Assembly: GCF_029714285.1 (NCBI RefSeq)
Contig: NZ_CP121662.1
Coordinates: 1,488,001 to 1,552,000, forward strand
Reading direction: 5' to 3'
Source of the DNA: Rhizobium sp. CB3090
GTDB lineage: Bacteria; Pseudomonadota; Alphaproteobacteria; Rhizobiales; Rhizobiaceae
DNA: 64,000 nt
Shown: positions 18,396-27,927 of the stretch, in pieces
How the letters are laid out: every line of letters starts with the position of its first letter
Position numbering within the stretch: position 1 is the first letter of the stretch
Position numbers and translations under genes: made by a program
Notes under the pieces: model-generated
What the model was told of the DNA's origin: nothing
Databases searched by the model: none
Seen by the model: only the letters and a program-made list of their open reading frames with translations

Positions 18396-18872
18396 TCAGT
18401 TCACCAGCGTCGGCGTTTTCAGGACGAAGATGGAGCGGATGCGGGCGGCGATATCTTCGGCCATGAGATTATCGGCCGCAATCGGGTCCGGAGTGAAATT
18501 CGCCGTATCGAAAGAGGCGATGGCAAGCACGGCGCCGGTATCGACGGCAGCAGCATCGATATTGATTTTCGCCGTGTTGCGGTCGTGGTTGAAGCTCCCT
18601 GCCTTGCGAACATCCGTCAGGCGGATGGTGAGCGACACCTTCGGCAGGGGTGTATCGCGGGTCGTCACGGCGATGGCCGCATTGACGCGTTCGTTGAGGC
18701 TCGAAATCAGCGCAGGAGAAACAGGCGGCACTGCCTGATCGGCAACCACGGTGGCACTGCGCACATCATAGGCCGGGGTGGACGGCTGCGGCGTGAGCGA
18801 CCAGCTCGAGCATGCCGCCAGCGCCAAACATCCTGCGAGCGCCGATATCGCACCCGACCTCAACGATAACAT
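18396..18872 (-). CDS. Putative lipoprotein
   Basis: 158 residues. The N-terminal lipoprotein signal ends in the lipobox LAAC (cysteine at about residue 21, in ALAGCLALAACSSWSL). The mature part has no recognised domain; it contains PPVSPALISSLNERVNAAIAV and VSLTIRLTDVRKAG and ends in FVLKTPTLVN. It is probably anchored to a membrane on the periplasmic side. It lies between the ATP12 gene and pccB, all on the minus strand with 60-70-bp gaps. Function unknown. Confidence 0.75.
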   Translation of the reverse strand: MLSLRSGAISALAGCLALAACSSWSLTPQPSTPAYDVRSATVVADQAVPPVSPALISSLNERVNAAIAVTTRDTPLPKVSLTIRLTDVRKAGSFNHDRNTAKINIDAAAVDTGAVLAIASFDTANFTPDPIAADNLMAEDIAARIRSIFVLKTPTLVN

Positions 18873-18942
18873 GATTCGCGTCCCGAAATTCCCAACCCGT
18901 GGGATGCAGATTTCGATATAACGGACTGTAAATCAACAATAT

Positions 18943-19728
18943 TCAACTGCGAAGCGCGGAAAAAACATCCGTGGCCGCCTGAAACTCTTCGAAGCGCTGG
19001 GCGCGGCGCTGCTCGGCCTCTTCGTCACGGCCCCAATGTTCGATCGTCCAGTCCTCGTCGAGATGAGCGAGCGACCAGACGTCACCGAGCGGCAGCCGGC
19101 CTTCGGCGAAAGCGAGTGCCAGGATCGCCGAGCCCGTCAGCGTCGTGATCGTGTGCAGGCTGGCGAGTTCCAGCGGCGTGTCGTATTTGCGCAGCGTCAC
19201 GGCAAACGCGGCGATTGCCTCGCGCGGCTGCTCCTGGTGCATGACGCCTTCGGCCAGGATGAAGCGGGCGCCGAGTTCGTGCGCGGCCCAGTCGATCAGT
19301 GGATTCCACCGGTCCGATTGCCGCTCCACCAAGCGCTCCGGCCCATCTGCGCGATAGCAGAGCAGATCGCTGGAGGAAAAGCGCAGGATATCCTCGAATA
19401 CCGCCTGGCTGTCGCTTGCGACGCCATCGAGCGCCGTGTTGACCAATCGCGTCACCGGCATGCCGGCAGGATCGATGACATCGACCTGCCGGGTCCACTC
19501 GGCCGCAACCAGCTTTGCCAGTGCCTCGGTCGGCACGGCGAGCGATCGGCGTGCGGGCGTCCTTACCACCTTGCCGTCCAGCTCGATCACATGTCCGTCT
19601 TCGCTCTCGCGGATGCTCACATCCTTGTAGAAGCGTTTCGGCAGCGGCTTCTTCATCTGAATCTGCGCCCGACGGATGGGATCAGGATGGCTCAGACCTT
19701 CGGAAAGGTCATTCAATAGGTCGCGCAT
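18943..19728 (-). CDS. ATP12-family F1-ATPase assembly chaperone
   Basis: 261 residues. The family is shown by KRFYKDVSIRESEDGHVIELDGKVVRTPAR, LAKLVAAEWTRQVDVIDPAGMPVTRLVNTALDG and the C-terminal AHLDEDWTIEHWGRDEEAEQRR. ATP12 proteins bind the F1 alpha subunit during ATP synthase assembly in mitochondria, and alphaproteobacteria carry a homologue. It lies 9 bp after the HAD-phosphatase gene, and rluC-like, HAD and ATP12 form a tight minus-strand operon. RBS GAGGTGA precedes ATG 19728. Confidence 0.93.
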   Translation of the reverse strand: MRDLLNDLSEGLSHPDPIRRAQIQMKKPLPKRFYKDVSIRESEDGHVIELDGKVVRTPARRSLAVPTEALAKLVAAEWTRQVDVIDPAGMPVTRLVNTALDGVASDSQAVFEDILRFSSSDLLCYRADGPERLVERQSDRWNPLIDWAAHELGARFILAEGVMHQEQPREAIAAFAVTLRKYDTPLELASLHTITTLTGSAILALAFAEGRLPLGDVWSLAHLDEDWTIEHWGRDEEAEQRRAQRFEEFQAATDVFSALRS

Positions 19729-19737
19729 GGCGTCACC

Positions 19738-20391
19738 TCACAGAATATGGCTCAACAGGTCGTTCGGGTGATGGGCGATCCTGTCGGCGCCTGCGGTCAG
19801 CAGTTCTTCCACCGACGCATAACCCCAGGCCACACCGATAGCCGTCGCACCCGCCGCTTTTGCCATCTGCATGTCGTAGATCGCATCGCCGATCACGAGC
19901 GTATCATGCGGGTCCATGCCCGTTTCGCTGCAGCATTCCATGACCATCGCAGGATGTGGCTTCGAGGGGCAATCATCGGCGGTGCGCGAGACCACGAAAT
20001 AGGGCGTAAAGCCATTCACTTCAAGGATATGCGTCAGGCCGCGACGCGACTTGCCGGTCACGGCGCCGATCAGCAATTCATCGTGGGCAGCCAGCGTTTC
20101 GACCAGCGGTTTGATGCCGTCGAAAAGCGGGGTTTGCATATCTCCCTCGTCGCGCACGCCGGTAAAGATCGACTTGTAATGCGCCGTCATCGCGATCGCC
20201 TCGTCATCGACATGCGGCTTGCCCTGCATGCGTGCAATGGCGATATCCAAAGTCAGGCCAATGATCGACTTGGTGGAGGCGACATCGGGACGCTTGTAGC
20301 CGAAATCGACAAAAGTGCGCGCCATGACCTCATGGATCAGCCGGGCGCTGTCGACCAGCGTCCCGTCGCAATCGAAAAGCACCAGCCTCAT
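19738..20391 (-). CDS. HAD-superfamily hydrolase (phosphoglycolate phosphatase-like)
   Basis: 217 residues. The nucleophile motif is LVLFDCDGTLVDSARLIHEVM (Asp7, Asp9), then the cap domain, motif II GAVTGKS, the Lys in DDCPSKPHP and the acidic motif VIGDAIYDMQMAKAAG. This is the HAD-IA pattern of Gph/YjjG-like phosphatases acting on small phosphorylated metabolites or dNMPs; the substrate is unknown. Its start overlaps the stop of the pseudouridine synthase gene by 4 bp (ATGA), so the two are translationally coupled. Confidence 0.9.
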   Translation of the reverse strand: MRLVLFDCDGTLVDSARLIHEVMARTFVDFGYKRPDVASTKSIIGLTLDIAIARMQGKPHVDDEAIAMTAHYKSIFTGVRDEGDMQTPLFDGIKPLVETLAAHDELLIGAVTGKSRRGLTHILEVNGFTPYFVVSRTADDCPSKPHPAMVMECCSETGMDPHDTLVIGDAIYDMQMAKAAGATAIGVAWGYASVEELLTAGADRIAHHPNDLLSHIL

Positions 20392-21386
20392 TCGTCGTCC
20401 GGCTCCCCCGCCGATGCCTCGTCAAAGCCGAGAAGGTTCCAGGTCTGTACCATATGCGGCGGCAGCGGCGCGGTGACGCGCAGGCGCCCGCCATTCGGAT
20501 GCGGGATATCGATATGGCGAGCATGCAAATGCAACCGCTTCTGAACGCCGCCGGGAAAATCCCAATTCGGATCGTCCTCGAAATATTTGGGATCGCCGAT
20601 GATCGGATGGCCGATATGCAGCGCATGGACGCGGAGCTGGTGCGTGCGGCCGGTATAGGGTTCCATTTCAAGCCAAGCGAGGCGCTGCGCGGCGGTTTCG
20701 ACGACACGGTAATAGGAGACCGCGTGATCGGCACCCTCCTCGCCATGTTTGGCGACGCGCATCCGGTCGCCATCGGCGGTCGCTTCCTTCACCAGCCAAG
20801 TAGAGATCTTGTCCTCATGCTTGCGCGGCACGCCCTTCACGAGCGACCAATAGGTTTTCTTGGTGTCGCGCTCGCGAAAGGCGGCCGTCAGCTTCTGTGC
20901 GGCACCGCGGGTACGTGCAACGACGAGGACGCCGGAGGTGTCGCGATCGAGGCGATGCACCAGGCGCGGCTTCTCGCCCTTCTGGCTCGTCCAGGCCTCC
21001 AGCATCTTGTCGATATGGCGACTGACGCCGGAACCGCCCTGCACGGCAAGCCCGGCCGGCTTGTTCAGCACATAGACCTTGTCGTCCTCGTGCAGAAGCA
21101 TGCGTGCCAAAAGCTCGGCATCGCCGGAATGCTTAAGCTCCTTGCCGGCGATGGGACCGCTCTTCGACGCCTTGGCATCGACATCCAGCGGCGGCACGCG
21201 CACCATCTGTCCCGGCTGCACGCGCGCGTCCGTCTTTACACGGCCGCCGTCGACGCGTACCTGGCCGGACCGCATCAGTTTCTGCAATTGCCCAAAGCCG
21301 AGCCCTGGAAAATGTACCTTGAACCAGCGGTCGAGGCGCATGCCGGCCTCGTCGGGCTCGACCTTGATATGCTCAATCCCGGCCAT
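20388..21386 (-). CDS. RluA-family 23S rRNA/tRNA pseudouridine synthase (RluC/D-like)
   Basis: 332 residues. An N-terminal S4 RNA-binding domain (about 13-60, MRLDRWFKVHFPGLGFGQLQKLMRSGQVRVDG) is followed by the catalytic domain with HRLDRDTSGVLVVARTRGAA, whose Asp is the essential nucleophile. YTGRTHQLRVHALHIGHPIIGDPKY then follows. It isomerises uridines in RNA, probably 23S rRNA; which sites cannot be told. ATG 21386 (MAGIEHIKV) is chosen after an AGAAGAAG tract; the frame runs open to 21458, but the extra residues lie over a repeat. Confidence 0.92.
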   Translation of the reverse strand: MAGIEHIKVEPDEAGMRLDRWFKVHFPGLGFGQLQKLMRSGQVRVDGGRVKTDARVQPGQMVRVPPLDVDAKASKSGPIAGKELKHSGDAELLARMLLHEDDKVYVLNKPAGLAVQGGSGVSRHIDKMLEAWTSQKGEKPRLVHRLDRDTSGVLVVARTRGAAQKLTAAFRERDTKKTYWSLVKGVPRKHEDKISTWLVKEATADGDRMRVAKHGEEGADHAVSYYRVVETAAQRLAWLEMEPYTGRTHQLRVHALHIGHPIIGDPKYFEDDPNWDFPGGVQKRLHLHARHIDIPHPNGGRLRVTAPLPPHMVQTWNLLGFDEASAGEPDDE

Positions 21387-21407
21387 TCTTCTTCTTTCAA
21401 GAACCAC

Positions 21408-21451
21408 GGCATGAGTCCAAAGCGCCAAACGGTTTCGGACAAGATCATGCC
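21408..21451. repeat. Degenerate RIME-like palindrome
   Basis: GGCATGA (21408-21414) and TCATGCC (21445-21451) are perfect outer arms, and inside them GTCC pairs with GGAC near a TTTC box. It lies just upstream of the pseudouridine synthase start. The layout resembles the common rhizobial palindromes of the GGCAT...ATGCC type. Confidence 0.45.
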
Positions 21452-21483
21452 AAATCAAACGACTGGGGCGGCTTTGCCCCAGC

Positions 21484-21503
21484 GCCGGGTCATCCCGGCC
21501 TTT
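21484..21503 (+). terminator. GC hairpin followed by a T run
   Basis: GCCGGG and CCCGGC pair around TCAT and run into CTTTT on the plus strand, preceded by another short hairpin (GGGGC / GCCCC, 21465-21480). No plus-strand gene lies upstream, so it may be part of repeat DNA rather than a working terminator. Confidence 0.35.
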
Positions 21504-21508
21504 TGAGG

Positions 21509-21550
21509 TGGCTTTAGAGCATTTCGACGAAAAGTGGAAACCGGAATTAT
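21509..21550. repeat. Fragment of a common rhizobial intergenic repeat
   Basis: The stretch containing TAGAGCATTTCGACGAAAAG followed by TGGAAACCGG matches from memory the start of a repeat often seen between genes in Rhizobium. The second half is degenerate here. Confidence 0.4.
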
Positions 21551-21599
21551 CTAGGGCTGGAATTTTCTGTCAGCGCCGCATCTTCGCGCTAGGCAAACC

Positions 21600-22136
21600 T
21601 CATTTTGCGTTCGGTGCGACGACAGGCAGGTTGATATCGACCATGCCCGCCCTATCGAACATCAGCATCACCGGCACCGTGCCGCCCTGCTTGAACGGCG
21701 TCTTCACCTGCTTGAACATCATGTGCAGGCTGTTCGGCGAAAGCGTCACGGTCGCGCCGGCGGGAATGGCGATGCCCTCTTTGACTTCTCGCATCTTCAT
21801 CACCTCGCCCTGCATCTTCATCTCGTGCAGCTCCACCTTTCCGGCGGCCTCGGACGTGACGGAGGTCAACCTGTCGTCGCTGCTGCCGCCATTGTGGATG
21901 GTAATGTAGCCGCCACCGACGGGCTGGCCTGGCAGCATGGCGCGGACATAACCGCCGCTGATGTCGAGATCGCCGAGCTTGGCGGTCGCCGAATTCGCCG
22001 GCGCCTTGTCCGAATCCATATGCATTCCGGGCATTTTGCTCATGTCATTGCTCTGCTGGGCCATGGCGGCCGCAGTGGAGAAGGAAAGTGCGGTCGCCGA
22101 AATCAGCAATGCGGCGGCGAGTTTGCGGTTCATCAT
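21600..22136 (-). CDS. Periplasmic copper chaperone of the PCu(A)C family
   Basis: 178 residues. A signal peptide (MMNRKLAAALLISATALSFSTAAAMA, cut near residue 26) is followed by a Met/His-rich segment (MSKMPGMHMDSD) and then the PCuAC domain. The copper-binding pattern is seen as VELHEMKM, then a Met in EVMKMREV, then LSPNSLHMMFK (H...M...HxM). Such proteins deliver Cu(I) to cytochrome oxidase CuA sites or resist copper. No cox or sco gene is near. GGAG precedes the ATGATG start; the frame runs open to 22223 but the extra part lacks a signal. Confidence 0.9.
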   Translation of the reverse strand: MMNRKLAAALLISATALSFSTAAAMAQQSNDMSKMPGMHMDSDKAPANSATAKLGDLDISGGYVRAMLPGQPVGGGYITIHNGGSSDDRLTSVTSEAAGKVELHEMKMQGEVMKMREVKEGIAIPAGATVTLSPNSLHMMFKQVKTPFKQGGTVPVMLMFDRAGMVDINLPVVAPNAK

Positions 22137-22283
22137 TGTCTCCTGCCCAGCTCCTCTGTTCACCTCATGGGATAGCCTCCGGAAACGGGATTGCAAAGTC
22201 CCCTGCATCGATCGGTCGCGCATATCGGCATTTGCTCAAACAAAAGACACGACAAAAATTTGTTTCAGGGCGACATTTGCCCC

Positions 22284-22311
22284 TTGCCATCCTTGGTGAC
22301 TACCAGATAAT
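22284..22311 (+). promoter_or_regulatory. Promoter of the gcv operon
   Basis: TTGCCA (22284-22289) and GATAAT (22306-22311) are separated by 16 bp and sit directly before the glycine riboswitch. The start of transcription would be near 22318, at the first aptamer. Confidence 0.6.
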
Positions 22312-22317
22312 GGCAGT

Positions 22318-22478
22318 CAACCTTGTTGGGAGAATCCGGCGCAAGCCGGTGCCGAAGGAGCAACCGCCCCGGAAACTCTCAGGCCAAAGGACCAACAAGG
22401 GGCAGACGGAACTCTGGAGAGAAGCGCGCAAGCGCTCGCCGAAGGGATAACAATCTCAGGCAAACCGACAGAGGGGGC
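22318..22478 (+). promoter_or_regulatory. Tandem glycine riboswitch
   Basis: Two aptamers of the glycine riboswitch class in a row. Aptamer 1 runs from GGGAGAATCCGGCG through GCCGAAGGAGCAACCGCCCC to AACTCTCAGGCCAAAGGACC. Aptamer 2 runs from CTCTGGAGAGAAGCG through CGCCGAAGGGATAACAATC to TCTCAGGCAAACCGACAGAG. The signature pieces CCGAAGG and CTCAGGCAAA appear in each. It precedes gcvT by about 75 bases. Binding of two glycines is known to switch on gcv genes. Confidence 0.93.
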
Positions 22479-22551
22479 TCATCGTAAGGCGCAGCCGCGC
22501 CGAAATTTTGAGCTCTGCGCTTTTGCTAAGCGCAAACCCCGGAGGCGTCAT

Positions 22552-23688
22552 TTGGACGAGACCGCTGCCCTCAAGAAAACACCCCTTCATGCCCTGCATC
22601 TGTCGCTCGGTGCCCGGATGGTGCCGTTCGCCGGCTATGAGATGCCGGTGCAATATCCCGCAGGTGTGCTCAAGGAGCATCTCTGGACTCGCGCATCGGC
22701 CGGCGTCTTCGACGTCTCGCATATGGGGCAAGTCACGATCCGCGCCCGTTCCGGCAAATATGAGGATGCGGCTTTGGCGCTGGAAAGCCTGGTGCCGGTC
22801 GATATTCTCGGGCTCGCCGAAGGCCGTCAGCGCTATGGTTTCTTCACCGACGATAAAGGCGGCATTCTCGACGATCTGATGATCACCCATATGGATGATT
22901 ATCTCTTCGTGGTCGTCAACGCCGCCTGCAAATATGCAGATCTCAAGCATCTTCAAGATCATATCGGCGATAGCTGCGAAGTCACCTTACTTGATCGCGC
23001 CCTCATTGCGCTGCAGGGACCGCGTGCCGTTTCGGTTCTCGCCGAACTCTGGGCGGATCTCGCCTATATGAAGTTCATGGATGTCCGCCATTGCCGCCTG
23101 CATGACGTTTCCTGTCTTGTCTCCCGTTCTGGCTATAGCGGCGAAGACGGCTTTGAGATTTCCGTGCCGGCCGACAAGGCTGAGGATATTGCCAAGCGGC
23201 TGCTCGAGCATCCCGACGTCCAGCCGATCGGCCTCGGCGCTCGCGACTCCCTGCGCCTCGAAGCAGGGCTCTGCCTTTATGGCAACGACATCGACCAGAC
23301 GACGACGCCGGTGGAAGCCGCCCTCGAATGGGCGATCCAGAAAGCCCGCAAAACAGGCGGTGCTCGCACTGGCGGCTTTCCTGGCGCCAGCCGCATCCTT
23401 GCCGAACTAGACAATGGCGCGTCGCGCCGCCGCGTCGGTCTGAAGCCGGAAGGCAAGGCGCCTGTGCGCGGCCACGCCAAGCTTTACGCCGACGCCGAAG
23501 GCAAGACCGAGATCGGCGAAGTCACATCTGGCGGCTTCGGTCCGAGCGTCGAAGCGCCCGTTGCCATGGGCTATGTGCCCGTCGGCTTGGCTGCGCCGGG
23601 GACGCGGGTATTTGCCGAGGTTCGCGGCAAATACCTGCCGGTCGCCGTCTGCACCCTGCCTTTCGTCACCCCAACCTACAAACGCTGA
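22552..23688 (+). CDS. gcvT: Glycine cleavage system aminomethyltransferase (T protein)
   Basis: 378 residues. It moves the methylene group from the aminomethyl-lipoyl arm of GcvH to tetrahydrofolate, releasing ammonia. Family segments are [64 protein letters not shown] and the C-terminal [21 protein letters not shown]. The start is TTG 22552 after GGAGGC. It is first in gcvT-gcvH-gcvP, 28 bp before gcvH, and is controlled by the tandem glycine riboswitch. Confidence 0.95.
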   Translation: MDETAALKKTPLHALHLSLGARMVPFAGYEMPVQYPAGVLKEHLWTRASAGVFDVSHMGQVTIRARSGKYEDAALALESLVPVDILGLAEGRQRYGFFTDDKGGILDDLMITHMDDYLFVVVNAACKYADLKHLQDHIGDSCEVTLLDRALIALQGPRAVSVLAELWADLAYMKFMDVRHCRLHDVSCLVSRSGYSGEDGFEISVPADKAEDIAKRLLEHPDVQPIGLGARDSLRLEAGLCLYGNDIDQTTTPVEAALEWAIQKARKTGGARTGGFPGASRILAELDNGASRRRVGLKPEGKAPVRGHAKLYADAEGKTEIGEVTSGGFGPSVEAPVAMGYVPVGLAAPGTRVFAEVRGKYLPVAVCTLPFVTPTYKR

Positions 23689-23716
23689 AAACATCATATT
23701 CCAGAGAGGATCCTCC

Positions 23717-24079
23717 ATGCTGAAATTCACCGAAGAACACGAGTGGCTGAACATTGAAGGCGATGTTGCGACCGTCGGGATTACGGCGCATGCCGCCGAA
23801 CAGCTCGGCGATCTCGTTTTCGTGGAATTGCCCGAGATCGGCGCCAGCTTCTCCAAGGGTGACGATGCCGCGACCGTCGAATCCGTCAAGGCGGCTTCGG
23901 AAGTCTATTGTCCGCTGGACGGCGAGATCATCGAGGTCAACGAAGCCATCACCGCCGATCCGGCGCTCGTCAATTCCGACCCGATGGGCGCCGGCTGGTT
24001 CTTCAAGCTGAAGCTTAGGAATGTCGCCGATATCGATGGTTTGCTGGATGAATCCGGCTACAAGGAGCTCATCGCGTAA
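23717..24079 (+). CDS. gcvH: Glycine cleavage system H protein
   Basis: 120 residues, the usual length. The lipoyl-bearing residue is Lys58 in [16 protein letters not shown]. The start [14 protein letters not shown] and end [11 protein letters not shown] are typical. The lipoyl arm shuttles the aminomethyl group between P, T and L proteins; lipoylation needs LipB, encoded at 6.6-7.3 kb. RBS AGAGAGGATCC precedes ATG 23717. Its TAA stop overlaps the ATG of gcvP by one base (TAATG). Confidence 0.96.
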   Translation: MLKFTEEHEWLNIEGDVATVGITAHAAEQLGDLVFVELPEIGASFSKGDDAATVESVKAASEVYCPLDGEIIEVNEAITADPALVNSDPMGAGWFFKLKLRNVADIDGLLDESGYKELIA

Positions 24080-26943
24080 TGAATACGCCTACGGAATTCA
24101 CATTCACGGATTACCAGCCTTACGATTTCGCCAATCGCCGCCACATCGGCCCGTCTCCGTCGGAAATGGCCGATATGCTGAAGGTGATCGGCTATGACAG
24201 CCTCGACGGGCTGATCGATGCGACGCTGCCGCCCTCCATCCGCCAGAAGGCGCCGCTCGCCTGGGCTGCGCCGATGACGGAACGCGAGGCGCTCGACAAA
24301 CTGCGCGAGACCGCCAACAAGAACAAGGTGCTCGTCTCGCTCATCGGCCAGGGCTACTACGGCACGATCACGCCGCCGGTCATCCAGCGCAATATCCTGG
24401 AAAACCCGGCCTGGTACACGGCTTATACGCCCTACCAGCCGGAAATCAGCCAGGGCCGCCTCGAGGCGCTGCTGAACTACCAGACGATGATCTGCGATCT
24501 GACAGGCCTCGACGTTGCCAACGCCTCGCTGCTCGACGAAGCGACCGCTGCCGCCGAAGGCATGGCGATGGCCGAACGTGTGGCGAAATCCAAAGCCAAG
24601 GCCTTCTTCGTCGATGCGGATTGCCATCCGCAGACCATCGCATTGATCAAGACCCGCGCCGAGCCGCTGGGCTGGACCGTCGTCGTCGGCAATCCCTTCA
24701 CCGATCTCGATCCGGTCGATGTCTTCGGCGCTATTTTTCAGTATCCGGGTACGCATGGTCACATCAATGACTTTACCGGCCTGATCTCAAGGCTTCATCA
24801 GACCGGCGCCATCGCCGTCGTCGCCGCCGATCCGCTGGCGCTGACGCTGCTGAAATCGCCGGGCGAAATGGGTGCCGATATCGCCATCGGTTCGTCGCAG
24901 CGCTTCGGTGTGCCGGTCGGCTATGGCGGTCCGCATGCCGCTTACATGGCCGTCAAGGATGCCCATAAGCGCTCAATGCCCGGCCGCTTGGTCGGCGTTT
25001 CCGTCGATGCCCGCGGCAACCGCGCCTATCGCCTGTCGCTGCAGACGCGTGAGCAGCATATTCGTCGTGAAAAGGCGACGTCGAACATCTGCACCGCGCA
25101 GGTGCTGCTCGCTGTCATGGCGTCCATGTATGCCGTGTTCCACGGTCCGCAGGGGATCAAGGCCATTGCCCAACAGGTGCATCAGAAGGCCGTATTGATG
25201 GCAAAGGGGCTGGAAAAGCTCGGCTACAAGATCGAACCGGAGACTTTCTTCGACACGATCATCGTCGAGGTCGGTCATATGCAGGGCCTGATCCTGCGCG
25301 CGGCTGTCGCCGAAGGCGTCAATCTGCGCAAGGTCGGCGAAACCAAGATCGGCATGAGCCTCGACGAGCGCTCGCGCCCCGCAACGCTGGAAGCCGTCTG
25401 GCGCGCCTTCGGCGGTAATTTCCGTCTTGCCGACTTCGAATCCGGCTATCGCCTGCCGAAGAATCTGTTGCGCACAAGCGAATATTTGACGCATCCGATC
25501 TTCCACATGAATCGCGCGGAAAGCGAGATGACCCGCTATATCCGCCGGCTCTCCGACCGTGACCTGGCGCTCGACCGCTCCATGATTCCGCTCGGTTCCT
25601 GCACGATGAAGCTTAATGCAACGGCTGAGATGCTGCCGATAAGTTGGCCGGAATTCTCGGATATTCATCCTTTCGTGCCAGCCGATCAGGCCCTCGGCTA
25701 TCGCGAGATGATCGATGATCTGACGGAAAAGCTCTGTGCCGTAACTGGCTATGACGCCTTCTCGATGCAGCCGAATTCCGGCGCGCAGGGCGAATATGCC
25801 GGTCTGCTCACCATCCGCAACTACCACATCGCCAATGGTCAGGGGCACCGCGACATCTGCCTGATCCCGACCTCGGCGCACGGCACCAATCCGGCCTCCG
25901 CACAGATGGCCGGAATGAAGGTGGTCGTCGTTAAGGTCAGCGATGACGGCGATATCGACATGGGGGATTTCCGCGCCAAGGCGGAGCAATACGCCGCCAA
26001 TCTCTCTTGCTGCATGATCACCTATCCGTCGACGCACGGCGTTTTCGAAGAGACGGTGAAGGAGATTTGCGATCTCGTGCATATGCACGGCGGTCAGGTC
26101 TATCTCGATGGCGCCAATATGAACGCCATGGTCGGCCTCTCCCGCCCCGGCGATATCGGCTCCGATGTCAGTCACCTGAACCTACACAAGACCTTCTGTA
26201 TCCCGCATGGCGGCGGCGGTCCCGGCATGGGTCCCATCGGCGTCAAGGCGCATCTGGCGCCACACCTGCCCGGCCATCCGGAGACGGACGGCCGCAGCGG
26301 CGCGGTGTCTGCGGCGGCCTTCGGGTCGGCTTCGATCCTGCCGATCTCCTGGAGCTACTGCCTGATGATGGGCGGCGAAGGGCTGACGCAGGCGACGAAG
26401 GTTGCGATCCTCAACGCCAACTACATCGCGGCACGGCTGAGCGGTGCTTACGACGTGCTCTATAAGTCGAAGACCGGCCGTGTGGCGCACGAATGCATCA
26501 TCGACACGCGTCCGCTGGTCGATAGCGCCGGCGTCACCGTCGATGACGTCGCCAAACGCCTGATCGATTGCGGCTTCCACGCACCGACCATGAGCTGGCC
26601 GGTTGCCGGCACGCTGATGATCGAGCCGACCGAATCAGAAACCAAGGCTGAATTAGACCGCTTCTGTGAGGCTATGCTGGCGATCCGCGAGGAAGTCCGC
26701 GCCATCGAAGAAGGCCGGATGGACAAGATCGACAACCCGCTGAAAAACGCGCCGCACACGGTCGAAGATCTTGTCGGTGAGTGGAACCGGCCCTATTCCC
26801 GCGAACAGGCCTGCTTCCCGCCAGGCGCCTTCAGGGTCGACAAATACTGGTCGCCCGTCAACCGCGTCGATAACGTCTACGGCGATCGGAACCTCATCTG
26901 CACCTGCCCGCCGGTGGAGGCATACGCCGAAGCCGCGGAGTGA
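24079..26943 (+). CDS. gcvP: Glycine dehydrogenase (decarboxylating), P protein
   Basis: 954 residues, the full-length single-chain form. It decarboxylates glycine with PLP and passes the aminomethyl group to the lipoyl arm of GcvH. The PLP lysine is Lys704 in [18 protein letters not shown]. Other marks are RHIGPS near the N-terminus, [20 protein letters not shown]-like [18 protein letters not shown], and [13 protein letters not shown] in the second half. It is the last gene of the operon. No lpd (L protein) is nearby; it is normally shared with other complexes. Confidence 0.97.
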   Translation: MNTPTEFTFTDYQPYDFANRRHIGPSPSEMADMLKVIGYDSLDGLIDATLPPSIRQKAPLAWAAPMTEREALDKLRETANKNKVLVSLIGQGYYGTITPPVIQRNILENPAWYTAYTPYQPEISQGRLEALLNYQTMICDLTGLDVANASLLDEATAAAEGMAMAERVAKSKAKAFFVDADCHPQTIALIKTRAEPLGWTVVVGNPFTDLDPVDVFGAIFQYPGTHGHINDFTGLISRLHQTGAIAVVAADPLALTLLKSPGEMGADIAIGSSQRFGVPVGYGGPHAAYMAVKDAHKRSMPGRLVGVSVDARGNRAYRLSLQTREQHIRREKATSNICTAQVLLAVMASMYAVFHGPQGIKAIAQQVHQKAVLMAKGLEKLGYKIEPETFFDTIIVEVGHMQGLILRAAVAEGVNLRKVGETKIGMSLDERSRPATLEAVWRAFGGNFRLADFESGYRLPKNLLRTSEYLTHPIFHMNRAESEMTRYIRRLSDRDLALDRSMIPLGSCTMKLNATAEMLPISWPEFSDIHPFVPADQALGYREMIDDLTEKLCAVTGYDAFSMQPNSGAQGEYAGLLTIRNYHIANGQGHRDICLIPTSAHGTNPASAQMAGMKVVVVKVSDDGDIDMGDFRAKAEQYAANLSCCMITYPSTHGVFEETVKEICDLVHMHGGQVYLDGANMNAMVGLSRPGDIGSDVSHLNLHKTFCIPHGGGGPGMGPIGVKAHLAPHLPGHPETDGRSGAVSAAAFGSASILPISWSYCLMMGGEGLTQATKVAILNANYIAARLSGAYDVLYKSKTGRVAHECIIDTRPLVDSAGVTVDDVAKRLIDCGFHAPTMSWPVAGTLMIEPTESETKAELDRFCEAMLAIREEVRAIEEGRMDKIDNPLKNAPHTVEDLVGEWNRPYSREQACFPPGAFRVDKYWSPVNRVDNVYGDRNLICTCPPVEAYAEAAE

Positions 26944-26958
26944 ATGCTTTCCAAAAAA

Positions 26959-26981
26959 GCGAAGCGGCTCAGCCGCTTCGC
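26959..26981. terminator. Hairpin after gcvP
   Basis: A perfect 10-bp stem, GCGAAGCGGC / GCCGCTTCGC, with a TCA loop, 15 bp after the gcvP stop. The plus strand has A6 before it and no T run after, so as an intrinsic terminator it is oriented for the minus strand. It may still end gcv transcripts, with the A and T flanks making it usable in both directions. Confidence 0.6.
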
Positions 26982-27215
26982 TCATAGCCGACATAAATCT
27001 ATTGCGAAAAATCACTATGACAGCGCCGCATGTCCGATCGGACGCGCGGCGTTTTTGATAGCGCGACGAAAGACGGCGCTGGAAGTCGAATAGAAAAAAT
27101 CAATTTGAGAACTGCCACGCAGATGTCAGCGCCTACCTGCTGCCGACGGGACATGGCTTGCATGAAAGCGAGCCCGCTCTCATCCGCGACTGGCTTATAT
27201 GGAAAGGCATATAGG

Positions 27216-27500
27216 ATGGATGAGGAAAGACCCATCAGCATGGACGCCATGGACGGCTATATTGCAGCCGCCTTCGAAACCGACGATCCCTCTTCCATCG
27301 CCAAAGCACTTGGCGCCGTGGCGCGAACGCGCAACATGAGCAAGCTTGCCAAGGATGTCGGTATGAACCGCTCGGCTCTCTATCGGGCGCTCAGTGGGGA
27401 CGGAAATCCGGAATTTGCGACGATTCTGAAGGTCGTGAAGGCGCTTGGCCTGAAACTGACGCCGGTGCCGGTGGTCGAACGGAAATCGGACGCCGCCTGA
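27216..27500 (+). CDS. Solitary HigA-like antitoxin / addiction-module antidote protein
   Basis: 94 residues of the putative addiction-module antidote type: DAMDGYIAAAFETDDPSSIAKALGAVARTRNMSKLAKDVGMNRSALYRALSGDGNPEFATILKVVKALGLKLTPVPV. The helix-turn-helix spans about residues 42-66. In the usual layout a HigB/RelE-like toxin gene lies directly upstream. The bases 26990-27215 show no such frame, so the toxin is lost or the protein works alone. ATG 27216 fits the family start; a frame open from 27030 adds residues unlike the family. Confidence 0.75.
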   Translation: MDEERPISMDAMDGYIAAAFETDDPSSIAKALGAVARTRNMSKLAKDVGMNRSALYRALSGDGNPEFATILKVVKALGLKLTPVPVVERKSDAA

Positions 27501-27512
27501 TAAAGGCGGCGT
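27490..27512. terminator. Hairpin between antitoxin-like gene and sufA
   Basis: ACGCCGCCT and AGGCGGCGT form a perfect 9-bp stem with loop GATAA, overlapping the antitoxin stop codon. It lies 10 bp before the end of the convergent sufA, so it may stop transcripts from both sides. Confidence 0.55.
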
Positions 27513-27521
27513 AAGGATTGT

Positions 27522-27911
27522 TCAGACAGGCGGAGCCGCCTGACGCTGTGCTGCCAAAGCGGCGAGATCGGCGGGCTTCAACTCGACGGATTCGCCGCAG
27601 CCGCAGGCCGATGTCTGGTTTGGATTGGTGAAGGTGAAGCCGGAGCGCAGCGTCGTGGTTTCAAAGCCCATTTCGGTGCCAAGCAAATAAAGCACGGCAG
27701 ACGGCTCGACCCAGACCTTGGCGCCGTCGCGCTCGATCAGGTCGTCCTTCGCATTCGGTTCGGTCACGAGGTCGATGGTATATTCCATCCCGGCGCAGCC
27801 GCCCTTCTTGATGCCGACGCGAACGCCCTTGGCATCGGGACCGGAATTCTCGACGATTGACTTGACGCGCGCTGCCGCGTCATCCGTCATGCTCATTACT
27901 GCAAAGCCCAT
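27522..27911 (-). CDS. sufA: A-type Fe-S cluster carrier SufA/IscA
   Basis: 129 residues. The three cluster-binding cysteines are in GIKKGGCAGMEY and the C-terminal SACGCGESV. A-type proteins take new Fe-S clusters from the SufBCD scaffold and pass them to target enzymes. It is the last gene of the minus-strand suf operon, after sufX. The start ATG 27911 (MGFAVMSMTDDAA) lies just before a palindromic repeat; the frame is open further upstream only through that repeat, so the longer start is unlikely. Confidence 0.93.
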   Translation of the reverse strand: MGFAVMSMTDDAAARVKSIVENSGPDAKGVRVGIKKGGCAGMEYTIDLVTEPNAKDDLIERDGAKVWVEPSAVLYLLGTEMGFETTTLRSGFTFTNPNQTSACGCGESVELKPADLAALAAQRQAAPPV

Positions 27912-27927
27912 GGGCTTATTCTCCTCT

